Assembly (NCBI GenBank): GCA_009702525.1
Contig: WLHW01000009.1
Location: 1 to 22,137 of the forward strand
Reading direction: 5' to 3'
Origin: Actinomycetota bacterium
Lineage (GTDB): Bacteria > Actinomycetota > Actinomycetes > Nanopelagicales > Nanopelagicaceae
DNA: 22,137 nucleotides
The notes under the pieces are model-generated. The model had not been told where the DNA came from. It was given only the letters and a program-made list of their open reading frames with translations, and searched no databases. Every line of letters starts with the position of its first letter. Position 1 is the first letter of the stretch. Below, piece by piece: positions 1 to 7,857 of the stretch. The translations under genes and the position numbers were made by a program.

Positions 1-656
1 GAATGTCAGATAGAACGAGGGTTTTACTAACTGACGTTTTGGGTTTAGTAACCATGCTTGGCGCAGCATCTGCGCTGACAGGCATGTGGTCACCTCGTTT
101 CATCGCAGCTTTTCCAAAAGGGTGGCCACTGTTAGTTGTACTCGGATCATTACTAATTGGTGGTCTTATAGGTTCAGCGCTTCAACTTGAGAACAAGTTG
201 GATGCATTGGGGGAGACTCTACGTAGGCGATTCAAAGCCTCAAAAGAGAGCCCCTTTGTTGAAGGTTTTGTGTCAGCGTCACTTCTATTTGCTATAGGCC
301 CACTCGCTATTTTGGGTTCGATCAGCGATGGAATGTCTACTGGTATTGATCAACTGTTATTAAAGAGCACGCTGGACTTTTTTGCCGCCATGGCTTTTGC
401 GACTTCACTTGGATGGGGAGTAGCAGTCTCGGCTCTACCTGTTGGCATGTACCAAGGACTCTGGACCGTTATCGGTCTTCTCTTAGGGCAAATACTTGCA
501 CCATACCAAGTGGATGCGATGACTGTCGTAGGTGGAATCATGCTCGTCACTATTGGACTACGTCTACTGAATATCAAACAGGTAGCGATTGGCAATCTTC
601 TTCCAGCTTTAGCCGTTGCTCCGGTTTTGGCTCTCGTTGTTCACCAGCTGATCTAA
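1..656 (+). CDS. DUF554 family integral membrane protein, 5'-truncated by window edge
   Basis: Recognised as the DUF554 (YqgA/YdfK-like) family of polytopic inner-membrane proteins of unknown function. The visible part carries family hallmarks: a hydrophobic stretch followed by a cytoplasmic 'LENKLDALGETLRRRF' segment, then the conserved 'VEGFVSASLLFAIGPLAILGS' region (a substitution-rich version of a strongly conserved family block) and several further hydrophobic helices. The first in-frame ATG is at 3, but family members normally have about 30 more residues (a first glycine-rich helix) before the segment that starts here, so this ATG is probably internal and the real start lies before the window. 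The stop TAA at 654-656 is followed at once by an in-frame TAG (657-659). It converges on the alcohol dehydrogenase with only 3 bp between the stops. No transported substrate can be inferred. Confidence 0.85.
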   Translation, partial: MSDRTRVLLTDVLGLVTMLGAASALTGMWSPRFIAAFPKGWPLLVVLGSLLIGGLIGSALQLENKLDALGETLRRRFKASKESPFVEGFVSASLLFAIGPLAILGSISDGMSTGIDQLLLKSTLDFFAAMAFATSLGWGVAVSALPVGMYQGLWTVIGLLLGQILAPYQVDAMTVVGGIMLVTIGLRLLNIKQVAIGNLLPALAVAPVLALVVHQLI

Positions 657-659
657 TAG

Positions 660-1700
660 TTAGATAGTTGATGCGTCTATGACAAACCGGTATTTAACAT
701 CGCTCGCAACAGTTCGTTCATAGGCGATATTTACGTAGTCACTCTTAATCACTTCTACATCGCTGACTATGTTATGTACTCCACAAAAATCGAGCATCTC
801 TTGCATTTCATCGATCCCACCGATCATAGATCCTGCAATTCGACGACGACCGTTGAGCAGCGTCCCTACATTTACTTTGTAGGGTTTTCCAGGAAGCCCA
901 ATAACAACCATCGTTGCATCGAGCTTGAGAAGTTCTAAATAGGAGTTAATTTCCAAATCCGCACTGACAGTGTTTAGGACTAGATCAAATTTCTTGTGCC
1001 AAGGCTTTAGCGATTCAATCTCACTGGTGCATACAAAATTAGTGGCACCCATCGCAATGGCGTCATCTTTTTTAGAGGCCGAGTGTGAGAAAACGGTTAC
1101 CTCTGCGCCAAGGGCGTGAGCAAATTTGACGCCCATATGACCGAGTCCTCCAAGACCCATAACACCAACTGTCATACCCGGCTTCGTGCCCCATTTTTTC
1201 AAAGGGGAGTAAAGAGTGATGCCTGCACAAAGAAGTGGAGCAACACCAGCTAAATCTAAATTCCCAGGAATATGGACCGCATAATCCTGATTGATAACGA
1301 AGTTATTTGAGTATCCGCCATAAGCCACAGTTTTTCCATCGCGCTCGAGTGTGTTGTAGGTACCTGTCATTCCTCCTTCGCAGTATTGCTGCAAACCAGC
1401 GAGGCAACTTGTACACGCACGACACGAATCGATGAAAACACCGACGCCTATTCGATCGCCTACTTTAAATTTCGTGACTGATGCTCCTATTGCAGTCACT
1501 GTGCCGACTATTTCATGGCCCGGAACCATAGGAAATATGGCTGGACCCCACTCCTCGCGAACTTGGTGGATGTCTGAATGACAGATACCGGCAAAGGCAA
1601 TATCTAACGCCACATCTGCATCCCCAATGTCGCGACGATTTATTTCGTGTTGAACGATTGGTGAGTTAGCTGAAAGTGCGGCGAGAGTTCTGGATTTCAC
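660..1700 (-). CDS. Zinc-dependent NADP-type alcohol dehydrogenase (cinnamyl alcohol dehydrogenase/YahK-like)
   Basis: A medium-chain dehydrogenase/reductase of 346 aa, probably a cytosolic NADPH-dependent aldehyde reductase. Catalytic zinc ligands are visible at C40 (GICHSD), H62-E63 (PGHE) and C158. The structural zinc site is C93, C96, C99 and C107. The Rossmann motif GLGGLGH lies at 182-188, and the 'FSHSASK' segment after the second beta strand suggests NADP rather than NAD. Start chosen as GTG at 1700: the reverse strand has AAGGAG seven bases before it, and the protein then begins like other family members. An open frame continues 39 codons upstream into tdk but that part resembles nothing and overlaps tdk in another frame. 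The gene follows tdk by 4 bp, so it is translated from the same message. The physiological substrate is unknown. Confidence 0.9.
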   Translation of the reverse strand: MKSRTLAALSANSPIVQHEINRRDIGDADVALDIAFAGICHSDIHQVREEWGPAIFPMVPGHEIVGTVTAIGASVTKFKVGDRIGVGVFIDSCRACTSCLAGLQQYCEGGMTGTYNTLERDGKTVAYGGYSNNFVINQDYAVHIPGNLDLAGVAPLLCAGITLYSPLKKWGTKPGMTVGVMGLGGLGHMGVKFAHALGAEVTVFSHSASKKDDAIAMGATNFVCTSEIESLKPWHKKFDLVLNTVSADLEINSYLELLKLDATMVVIGLPGKPYKVNVGTLLNGRRRIAGSMIGGIDEMQEMLDFCGVHNIVSDVEVIKSDYVNIAYERTVASDVKYRFVIDASTI

Positions 1701-1704
1701 GGTA

Positions 1705-2349
1705 TTACTCCTTAAATGGAAGAGGTTGAGATGATATGTGACCTGCACGAGATGCGCGCGCCGTAACGTGACGCATATGGTGACGCCTGCAAAGAACTTC
1801 ATATGCGATTTCAGCACCTGCGGCTACATCTCCGACTACCACCTGCTCTCCTTCAACGACCATGACTCCACCCTGAGTACGCGCATTGTGAGTGGCACGT
1901 GACCCGCACCAACACAGCGCCTCGACTTGCAAAGCATTCACTCGGTCCGCTAATTCGATCAGACGCGCTGACCCAGGAAAGAGCAGTGTCTTAAAGTCGG
2001 TCAAAATTCCAAAGGCGAAAACATCAATTCCTAAACCATCCACGATACGTGCGAGTTGTTCAATCTGTTCACGCTCATAAAACTGGGCCTCATCGCAGAT
2101 GATGTAATCGATTCGATCACCTGCAGATAAATGATCCACCACATGTTTATGCAGGTCCATTCCGGGGGAGACTTCAATGGCAGGAGAAGAAAGACCTAAC
2201 CGTGACGAAATTATTCCGCTACCCGCGCGATCTTTGTTGGTAAAAATTACACCGGAGCGGCCTCTGCTGTGATGGTTGTGCGCAGTTTGAAGCGCCAAAG
2301 TGGATTTACCACTATCCATCGTTCCGCAGTAGTAGATCAGCTCAGCCAT
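1705..2349 (-). CDS. tdk: Thymidine kinase (type II, TK1-like)
   Basis: Phosphorylates thymidine to dTMP with ATP in the nucleotide salvage pathway (cytosol). The 214-aa protein has the P-loop GTMDSGKST at 9-17, the DEAQFY motif at 86-91 (catalytic Glu and Mg binding), the FPGS segment near 124-127, and four zinc ligands typical of the lasso domain: C146, C148, C187 and H190. The last ~20 residues are extra and poorly conserved. The ATG at 2349 lies 21 bp after the acyltransferase stop. There is no Shine-Dalgarno site; a weak CAAGAT box seven bases before the ATG is one mismatch from the TANNNT boxes elsewhere in the window. With apt in the same block it gives the region a nucleobase/nucleoside salvage theme. 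Read-through from the upstream gene is also likely. Confidence 0.96.
   Translation of the reverse strand: MAELIYYCGTMDSGKSTLALQTAHNHHSRGRSGVIFTNKDRAGSGIISSRLGLSSPAIEVSPGMDLHKHVVDHLSAGDRIDYIICDEAQFYEREQIEQLARIVDGLGIDVFAFGILTDFKTLLFPGSARLIELADRVNALQVEALCWCGSRATHNARTQGGVMVVEGEQVVVGDVAAGAEIAYEVLCRRHHMRHVTARASRAGHISSQPLPFKE
1708..1713 (-). promoter_or_regulatory. Shine-Dalgarno AAGGAG that fixes the dehydrogenase start
   Basis: The reverse strand reads AAGGAG then seven bases then GTG. The same six bases encode the last two residues (Lys-Glu) of thymidine kinase, directly before its TAA. It is one of only two strong Shine-Dalgarno sites I saw in the window and it decides the start of the downstream dehydrogenase. 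Confidence 0.75.
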
Positions 2350-2370
2350 GACGGGTATCTTGTCACAGAG

Positions 2371-4221
2371 CTAACGAAAAAGCCCAACATCGGCCAATGC
2401 AGCTTCCACCATCGGCACCAGATGGAGAGCCATATCGACTGAAATGTGTGATGCGTCTCGGTAGGCGACGATGCCATACATAATCGCCGGGCAGTATGTA
2501 TTACAAAGCCACTGTGTTGGATCTATTGCTTCAAAGCCACTCACGACAGCAGATGGTGACCGCTCTGATGCATCGCAGCTGCTGGAATTACGAGATGACA
2601 AACACGAAGGAATATCTCGTGCAGGTTTAGGCGTATCAGAGATATAAATCAGGTGGTTGGATGCACCCTGCAAACTGCGCAGTAACTTGCTTTGGCCAAG
2701 TTTCCACCATTGTTCTCTTGATCCTAAACCTTTTGGAACTGCGTAATGTTGGAATCCGCTCATGATGACTGCAGCGGGATGGATTGATTTGATGCGCGCA
2801 ATAGAGTTTTTACGCCACGCCGCACAGTCGGAGTTTTTGTAAGCGCCTTGATCTGAGCGCACAACATCAACGGAAGGGCACGCTGATTTAGTGAGCGAAA
2901 TCAAAGTGAAGTGTTTTTCATGCGACATTTTTTCCAGAGTTGGGAACCACTGTGCGGCATGTGAATCACCGTAAAGGACGATGACAGTATTTGATTGTAG
3001 ATCGCCATATGTGCACGCACCTGATGTTGATTCTCCATAATTTACATGACATCCGTCATCATAGACAGCGGGTTTTGCCATAACTTTTTTCAAGTCAAAG
3101 GAGTACGAGGTTGTTCCTTTGGTCGAAATAACCGAAGTAACCGATGTCGCAATTAAAATTCCAGCAAGTAATGAGATAACTGTCGTTGAAAGTGCGCCGA
3201 CGTAGACTGTTCGAGTAGCTAACTTAATGTGGCGAATTGGCTCTTCTATAAATCTGTTTGTGAAGTGAGCAAGAATGACGGTAAGTGCAATACAAGCAAA
3301 GCGTTCATAGAAGTGAAGTGGTCTTCCAAGTGCACTACTAGGTAGAACTAATGCAGGCCAGTGCCATAGATATAGCGGGTATGAGATCCGACCTAGCCAC
3401 TGCGTAAAGGAATTATTTGATAGATCGTTAAATATGGGTGGCCATGCGGAAATTGAAATAATTAATAGTGCCGTTCCTAATACAGGAACTAAAGCATTCA
3501 TCCCAGGAAAGGCGGTCTTCTCACTAAAGTGGAGCGTTGAGAATGCGAGGGCCAGCATCCCTACCCATGGCAGAAAACGATTGCGAAGAAAGTTTTTGGG
3601 GATGAATAGAATTAAGGCACCAACTCCGAGCTCCCATGCACGAGTGGGCAATGAATAGAAGGCCCAAATAGGAGATGTTCGAACCTGATAAATAGATAGA
3701 GCAAGTGAAAGCAGTGTGATGGCCATAATCCCACGCAGGAGAGTTCGTTTACCAAATTTAGCTAGATAGACGAGCACTATTGGCCAGAGAAGATAGAACT
3801 GTTCTTCTACGGCTAAAGACCAATAGTGAATGAATGGCGATGGCGTGGCATTAAGGTTTTGATAATCATTTTGCCACCAAGCAAAGAGATAGTTCGAAAT
3901 ATATGCCGCAGCTGCAAAAAGATCGCGCCCAAGCGCATCTCGAGTAATTACTGGCAAAACAAACCATCCAACTATCGCTGTTACGAATAGCACAAATACA
4001 GAAGTTGGAAGTAATCGCTTTATTCGGCGTTGATAGAAAGCGGTGAAATCTAATCGTCCCGTCGATTCGATCTCTCTGAGAATAAGTCCGGTGATGAGAT
4101 AACCAGATATGACATAGAAAATATCGACTCCGATAAAACCGCCACTTACCAATCGGGCGTGAAAAAACGTAACAATTAATGCGGCAAGAGCGCGAAGACC
4201 TTGTATCTGGGGAACGCGCAC
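2371..4221 (-). CDS. Membrane acyltransferase 3 with C-terminal SGNH domain (OafA-like)
   Basis: A 616-aa protein of the AT3-SGNH class, which O-acetylates or otherwise acylates cell-surface polysaccharides. Residues 1 to about 335 form the acyltransferase-3 membrane domain with around ten hydrophobic helices, including H21 at the end of the first helix, the GGFIGVDIFYVISGYLI block (27-43), the R-R-x-x-R loop (RRIKRLLP, 65-72) and YWSLAVEEQFY (133-143). After a further helix (about 341-366) comes an extracytoplasmic SGNH esterase-like domain with GDSHAAQW at 418-425 (nucleophile S420) and the DxxH pair D589/H592. Cysteines at 391 and 403 could form a disulfide outside the membrane. The start is GTG at 4221, two bases after the apt stop; TAGTTT seven bases before it suggests its own leaderless promoter. 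The acceptor glycan is unknown. Confidence 0.92.
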   Translation of the reverse strand: MRVPQIQGLRALAALIVTFFHARLVSGGFIGVDIFYVISGYLITGLILREIESTGRLDFTAFYQRRIKRLLPTSVFVLFVTAIVGWFVLPVITRDALGRDLFAAAAYISNYLFAWWQNDYQNLNATPSPFIHYWSLAVEEQFYLLWPIVLVYLAKFGKRTLLRGIMAITLLSLALSIYQVRTSPIWAFYSLPTRAWELGVGALILFIPKNFLRNRFLPWVGMLALAFSTLHFSEKTAFPGMNALVPVLGTALLIISISAWPPIFNDLSNNSFTQWLGRISYPLYLWHWPALVLPSSALGRPLHFYERFACIALTVILAHFTNRFIEEPIRHIKLATRTVYVGALSTTVISLLAGILIATSVTSVISTKGTTSYSFDLKKVMAKPAVYDDGCHVNYGESTSGACTYGDLQSNTVIVLYGDSHAAQWFPTLEKMSHEKHFTLISLTKSACPSVDVVRSDQGAYKNSDCAAWRKNSIARIKSIHPAAVIMSGFQHYAVPKGLGSREQWWKLGQSKLLRSLQGASNHLIYISDTPKPARDIPSCLSSRNSSSCDASERSPSAVVSGFEAIDPTQWLCNTYCPAIMYGIVAYRDASHISVDMALHLVPMVEAALADVGLFR

Positions 4222-4223
4222 GT

Positions 4224-4751
4224 TTAAGAAACTACCAGAGAGGTAATAGGAATCTCTGGATATTTCCCATTCAATAAGGCGCGGCCTGAGAGTGCACCGA
4301 TTTCCAAAAGAGCAAGCACGCCGACTACGTGACCGCCACAGCGACGTACAAGTTCGATCGCGGCAGCGATTGTGCCACCAGTTGCAAGCACGTCATCGAC
4401 TAGGAAGACTTTATCGCCTTCATTCACTGCATCTCTATGAATTTCTAACGTATCCGTTCCGTATTCCAACCCATAACTTTCGCTGAAAACCTCATGAGGC
4501 AGTTTGCCGGCTTTGCGAATAGGGATAAAGCCTGCACCACAATGGTTGGAGAGCGCTGATGCCAGAATGAATCCGCGAGCCTCAACGCCCGCGATTAAGG
4601 TACCTGCCACTACTTTGTCAGCGAAAACTGCCGTCACGCAACGAAACGCTTCAGCGTTAGCTAATAGTGGAGTGATATCTAAGAATCGAATTCCAGGTTT
4701 CGGATAGTCGGGAATTTCTCGGATGAGCGAAAGCGCGTCATCGATATGCAT
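4224..4751 (-). CDS. apt: Adenine phosphoribosyltransferase
   Basis: Makes AMP from adenine and PRPP in purine salvage (cytosol). The 175-aa protein is of normal length. The N-terminus 'IPDYPKPGIRFLDITPLL' (13-30) is the classic Apt signature, EARGF lies at 57-61, and the PRPP-binding loop VFLVDDVLATGGT at 115-127. The ATG at 4751 is right for the family. Unusually, this ATG begins one base after the 3' end of tRNA-Leu(GAG), with no room for a Shine-Dalgarno site and no TANNNT box at the right distance. The gene is therefore probably co-transcribed with the tRNA and released by tRNA 3' processing as a nearly leaderless message. In many actinobacteria apt sits between secF and relA; that context is absent here. 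Confidence 0.96.
   Translation of the reverse strand: MHIDDALSLIREIPDYPKPGIRFLDITPLLANAEAFRCVTAVFADKVVAGTLIAGVEARGFILASALSNHCGAGFIPIRKAGKLPHEVFSESYGLEYGTDTLEIHRDAVNEGDKVFLVDDVLATGGTIAAAIELVRRCGGHVVGVLALLEIGALSGRALLNGKYPEIPITSLVVS
4229..4234 (-). promoter_or_regulatory. Putative -10 box TAGTTT for leaderless acyltransferase mRNA
   Basis: On the reverse strand TAGTTT is followed by seven bases and then the GTG start. It lies inside the last codons of apt. No clear -35 is visible. The spacing equals that of other start-proximal TANNNT boxes in this window. Confidence 0.45.
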
Positions 4752-4752
4752 G

Positions 4753-4836
4753 TGTCCGAAAGGGGACTTGAACCCCTAAGCCCTTGCGGGCACTAGCACC
4801 TCAAGCTAGCGCGTCTGCCAATTCCGCCACCCGGAC
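4753..4836 (-). tRNA. tRNA-Leu (anticodon GAG)
   Basis: A full class II cloverleaf reads on the reverse strand from 4836 to 4753 (84 nt). The acceptor stem is GTCCGGG paired with TTCGGAC (two G-U pairs), with discriminator A. The anticodon stem is CTAGC/GCTAG with loop TTGAGGT, giving anticodon GAG, which reads CUC and CUU leucine codons. There is a long variable arm (GCCC-GCAA-GGGC) as required for tRNA-Leu, and a T arm AGGGG-TTCAAGT-CCCCT. CCA is not encoded; the next bases are C and then the apt ATG. Confidence 0.97.
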
Positions 4837-4849
4837 TGAGTGAAGGGCA

Positions 4850-4855
4850 AGGATA
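4850..4855 (-). promoter_or_regulatory. Putative -10 box TATCCT for the tRNA-Leu/apt transcript
   Basis: TATCCT on the reverse strand lies 13 bases before the mature 5' end of the tRNA, a normal distance for a pre-tRNA with a short leader. It sits in the 43-bp gap between the divergent tRNA and M20 peptidase genes. A -35 element is not obvious. Confidence 0.5.
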
Positions 4856-4879
4856 GCAATTCGATGAGAGAATGGCGAA

Positions 4880-6193
4880 ATGGATACCTCACAACTCTCT
4901 CGACTTGAACAAGAAGCAATCTCTATCTGCCAAGATTTGATCAGAATTCCCAGCGTCAATTTCGGTGAGGGAAAAGGCAATGAAGCCGCAGTTGCCGCAT
5001 ATGTTGTTGCATCACTAGCCGAAGTTGGTATCGCCGCAACGATGTATGAATCAGCTCCTGGCCGTTGCAATGTGATGGCTCGCTTAGAAGGTACAAACTC
5101 AAATCGTCCTGGTCTAGTTGTACATGGCCACATCGATGTTGTTCCAGCTAATGCTGATGACTGGAGTGTTGACCCATTTTGTGGAGATATAAAAGACGGC
5201 ATGATCTGGGGCCGTGGCGCTGTCGATATGAAAAATATGGATGCCATGATGTTAGCAACAGTGCGCGAATGGGCCCGAACAGGTTTTAAGCCACCGCGCG
5301 ATATTGTTTTAGCTTTCTTTGCCGATGAAGAAGCGGGAAGTATTTATGGTTCGCATTGGATGGTACAAAATCATCCAGAATTATTCGCAGGATGTACCGA
5401 AGCAGTTTCTGAAGTTGGTGGTTTCTCTGTAACGGTAGAAAATGGAAAACGTCTGTACATGATCGAAACCGCTGAAAAAGGAATCCATTGGATGCGATTA
5501 ACTGCAACGGGGCGTGCAGGTCATGGCTCAGTTATGAATAATGAGAATGCGTTAACACGATTAACCGAAGCCGTCGCCGCAATCGGTACATTTGAGTGGC
5601 CACAGCGGTATAGCACTACGGTAAAGGCGCTCTTTAAGCGGGTTGCTGAAGCAACTGGTAAAACTTATGATGAGAAAGATCTACGCCCACTTCTTACAGA
5701 AGTCGGTTTTGCTGCGCGAATGATCGGCGCAACCCTGCAAAATACGGCTAACCCAACGATGTTAGATGCCGGATATAAGGCAAATGTTATTCCCGGCTCA
5801 GCTAGTGCAGTTATCGATGGCCGATTTATTCCTGGCTTCGAAGATGAACTGAACGCAACTATTCAATCCTTAATTGGCCCACACGTCAGTGTTGAAACCA
5901 TCACACGCGATAAAGCATTAGAGGTTCCTTTCGAAGGCGATTTAGTTGATGCAATGTGTGCTGCTATTCTCAAAGAAGACCCAGAAGCGATTCCGGTGCC
6001 GTATCTGATGAGTGGGGGAACAGACAACAAAGCTCTAGCAGAACTTGGCATCATCGGTTACGGTTTTTCACCCTTAAAGCTTGATGCTGATTTTGATTTT
6101 ATGGCAATGTTCCATGGAGTTGATGAGCGTGTACCTGTAGATGGTTTAACTTTCGGAGTTCGGACGTTAAAAGACTTTCTAGAAAACGTCTAA
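4880..6193 (+). CDS. M20-family metallopeptidase (dipeptidase / acylamino-acid deacylase-like)
   Basis: A 437-aa zinc amidohydrolase of the M20 family that includes dipeptidases, ArgE and DapE. The metal-binding residues are visible: H84-x-D86 in HGHIDVVP, D116 in GRGAVDMKN, the catalytic/bridging pair E150-E151 in ADEEAG, an acidic ligand at E178 (SEVGG), and a late HGVDERV histidine. The middle part (about 190-300) is the lid/dimerisation domain with GRAGHGS. There is no signal peptide, so it acts in the cytosol. The substrate cannot be assigned; the actinobacterial relatives are annotated only as M20/M25/M40 hydrolases. The ATG at 4880 has a weak GAGAG upstream. The stop codon is interlocked with that of the convergent aldo/keto reductase. 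Confidence 0.92.
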   Translation: MDTSQLSRLEQEAISICQDLIRIPSVNFGEGKGNEAAVAAYVVASLAEVGIAATMYESAPGRCNVMARLEGTNSNRPGLVVHGHIDVVPANADDWSVDPFCGDIKDGMIWGRGAVDMKNMDAMMLATVREWARTGFKPPRDIVLAFFADEEAGSIYGSHWMVQNHPELFAGCTEAVSEVGGFSVTVENGKRLYMIETAEKGIHWMRLTATGRAGHGSVMNNENALTRLTEAVAAIGTFEWPQRYSTTVKALFKRVAEATGKTYDEKDLRPLLTEVGFAARMIGATLQNTANPTMLDAGYKANVIPGSASAVIDGRFIPGFEDELNATIQSLIGPHVSVETITRDKALEVPFEGDLVDAMCAAILKEDPEAIPVPYLMSGGTDNKALAELGIIGYGFSPLKLDADFDFMAMFHGVDERVPVDGLTFGVRTLKDFLENV

Positions 6194-7134
6194 AGACTCA
6201 CATCATCGAGTGCACTGCGTACAATCTGTGGAAGAGAAACTTCCTCAGATTTAAGAAGACCTCTTAGTTGGGCACCTGTGCGTGCACCGACAATTGCACT
6301 AGTAACACCTGGTGCATCGCGTACCCACGCCAAAGCAACTTCTAATGGAGAATAACCCAAGCCCTCACTCGCTACATGTACTGCCTCGACGATTCGAGAA
6401 GATCGAGCATCCAAGTAAGGCTCAATGTGTTTTGCAAAATGAGGAGCGGCTCCACGTGAGTCACTTGGAACCCCTTTGCGATATTTACCAGTTAAAACTC
6501 CTCGAGCAAGCGGTGCCCACGCTAAGAAACCAACACCACAATCATCGGCTGCTTCTAGAACTTCGAGTTCAACATCTCGGTTAAGAAGTGAGTATTCATT
6601 GTGAACCGTAGTTAATGGAGCTTTCATCGTGTTCGACTGTTGCTTACTCGCAGCCCTGGCTAATTGCCAACCTGAATAGTTGCTCACACCAACGTAGCGC
6701 GCACGACCGGTGGTATAGGCGTAGTCCAGAGCCGCAAGAGTTTCATCAAGTGGGGTGAACTGATCCCACGCATGTATCTGCCAAATATCAACGTAATCCG
6801 TTGCCAAGCGAGACAAGGATTTATCTAATTGCGAAATTAATGTATTTCGGGAGGCATCAATCGACCTCACTCCATCGGTAAAACTTAATCCTGCTTTTGT
6901 TGCAATCACAACTTCTTCTCGAGTGAAAAGTGTCCCGATGAGCCCGCCTATAACTCGTTCACTATCGCCATCCCCGTAAGTATTTGCGGTATCGATGAAA
7001 TTTCCGCCGGCATCCAAAAATGCACGACATTGATCAGCGGCCTCGTGTTCATCGGTGTCTCGGCCCCACGTCATACTGCCTAAGCCAAGACGGGAAAGAG
7101 TGAGCCCACTTGTTCCAGCTCGTCGCATATGCAT
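6190..7134 (-). CDS. Aldo/keto reductase
   Basis: A 314-aa NADPH-dependent oxidoreductase of the AKR superfamily, with a TIM-barrel fold. The catalytic tetrad is complete: D48 and Y53 (FIDTANTYG), K80 (ATKAG) and H121 (WQIHAWD). Cofactor-binding segments later in the chain are SNYSGWQ, the 'LAWAPLARGVLTGKY' motif and the 'SAIVGARTGAQL' phosphate-binding segment near the C-terminus. The ATG at 7134 is supported by TAGGGT six bases upstream, implying a leaderless message; a second ATG two codons in is the alternative start. It converges on the M20 gene with a 4-nt overlap and diverges from the phosphatase gene. The carbonyl substrate is unknown. Confidence 0.94.
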   Translation of the reverse strand: MHMRRAGTSGLTLSRLGLGSMTWGRDTDEHEAADQCRAFLDAGGNFIDTANTYGDGDSERVIGGLIGTLFTREEVVIATKAGLSFTDGVRSIDASRNTLISQLDKSLSRLATDYVDIWQIHAWDQFTPLDETLAALDYAYTTGRARYVGVSNYSGWQLARAASKQQSNTMKAPLTTVHNEYSLLNRDVELEVLEAADDCGVGFLAWAPLARGVLTGKYRKGVPSDSRGAAPHFAKHIEPYLDARSSRIVEAVHVASEGLGYSPLEVALAWVRDAPGVTSAIVGARTGAQLRGLLKSEEVSLPQIVRSALDDVSL

Positions 7135-7140
7135 GAGGTG

Positions 7141-7146
7141 ACCCTA
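7141..7146 (-). promoter_or_regulatory. Putative -10 box TAGGGT, leaderless aldo/keto reductase
   Basis: The reverse strand reads TAGGGT, six bases, ATG. No Shine-Dalgarno site and no clear -35 are visible. It shares the 51-bp gap with the divergent phosphatase promoter. Confidence 0.6.
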
Positions 7147-7172
7147 GCAAGACGCAGCAGTAAAACCTGCGA

Positions 7173-7178
7173 TAGCCT
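7173..7178 (+). promoter_or_regulatory. Putative -10 box TAGCCT, leaderless phosphatase gene
   Basis: TAGCCT is followed by seven bases and the ATG at 7186. It supports this ATG over an upstream in-frame ATG at 7129, which would lie inside the divergent gene's start. Confidence 0.55.
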
Positions 7179-7185
7179 TAGTTTT

Positions 7186-7857
7186 ATGCAGATCGTTTTG
7201 ATTAGACATGCGCATTCTAAGGCCAATGAACGTGGCGTTCTATCTGGCCGGCTACCAGGGGTTGCCTTGTCCGATAAAGGAGTTGAGCAGTCACAACGTC
7301 TCGTCTCACGACTAGGTGCTATGACAATCAGATCTCTTCACGTGAGCCCTCTTGCACGATGCAATGAAACTATTTCGCCGTGGTGGAAAGAGGTTGGCTC
7401 TAAAAATAATCCTAAAGTAGCTCTAGTTGATGATAATGACATCATTGAAGTTGATTACGGTTCTTGGAGTGGTAAAAAACTCGCTGTACTCTCGCGCAAG
7501 CGTGAGTGGAAAACTGTTCAAAGTTCACCCAGTGCGATGTATTTTCCACAGGGCGAAGGTTTAGCCCAGGTGCAAGTTCGCGCAATGAATGCTATTCACA
7601 AAGCTCTTACGAATAAAGGTAAGGGGTCTGATGTTTTCGTGACTCACGGAGATGTAATTAAGACAATTGTTTCTTCCGTTTTAGCTATGCATTTAGATGA
7701 TTTCCAACGAATCGTTATCGATCCAGCTTCAGTTACGGTTCTAGATTATTCGTCGGATAAGCCTCGAGTACTTTTAATGAATGACTCGAGATCGGATTTA
7801 GAAAGCTTTCTGAACGCCCCTTTTCGTGCTCGAAATCTTCTTGGTGGTGGAGCTTGA
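7186..7857 (+). CDS. Histidine phosphatase family protein (MSMEG_4193-type, phosphoglycerate mutase-like)
   Basis: A 223-aa member of the histidine phosphatase superfamily. The active site is visible: RHAH with R7 and nucleophile H8, R58 in SPLARCNET, acid E88, and H154 in VTHGD. Actinobacteria keep such a putative phosphomutase next to DUF3090, a SCO1664-type protein and mshC, as here, so I assign it to the MSMEG_4193-type group from context plus motifs. The start is ATG 7186, where the canonical beta strand MQIVLIRHAH begins and where a TAGCCT box sits seven bases upstream. Its TGA stop overlaps the TTG start of DUF3090. Substrate unknown; a link to mycothiol metabolism rests only on conserved neighbourhood. 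Confidence 0.9.
   Translation: MQIVLIRHAHSKANERGVLSGRLPGVALSDKGVEQSQRLVSRLGAMTIRSLHVSPLARCNETISPWWKEVGSKNNPKVALVDDNDIIEVDYGSWSGKKLAVLSRKREWKTVQSSPSAMYFPQGEGLAQVQVRAMNAIHKALTNKGKGSDVFVTHGDVIKTIVSSVLAMHLDDFQRIVIDPASVTVLDYSSDKPRVLLMNDSRSDLESFLNAPFRARNLLGGGA

Noticed and set aside
1701..1817. 39-codon N-terminal extension of the alcohol dehydrogenase
   Set aside because: It overlaps the 3' part of tdk in another frame, resembles no dehydrogenase N-terminus, and a strong Shine-Dalgarno site marks the GTG at 1700.
4801..5247. Antisense open frame of 148 codons running from the M20 gene into the tRNA
   Set aside because: Its end overlaps tRNA-Leu and the rest mirrors the M20 gene; low-complexity composition and no family resemblance.
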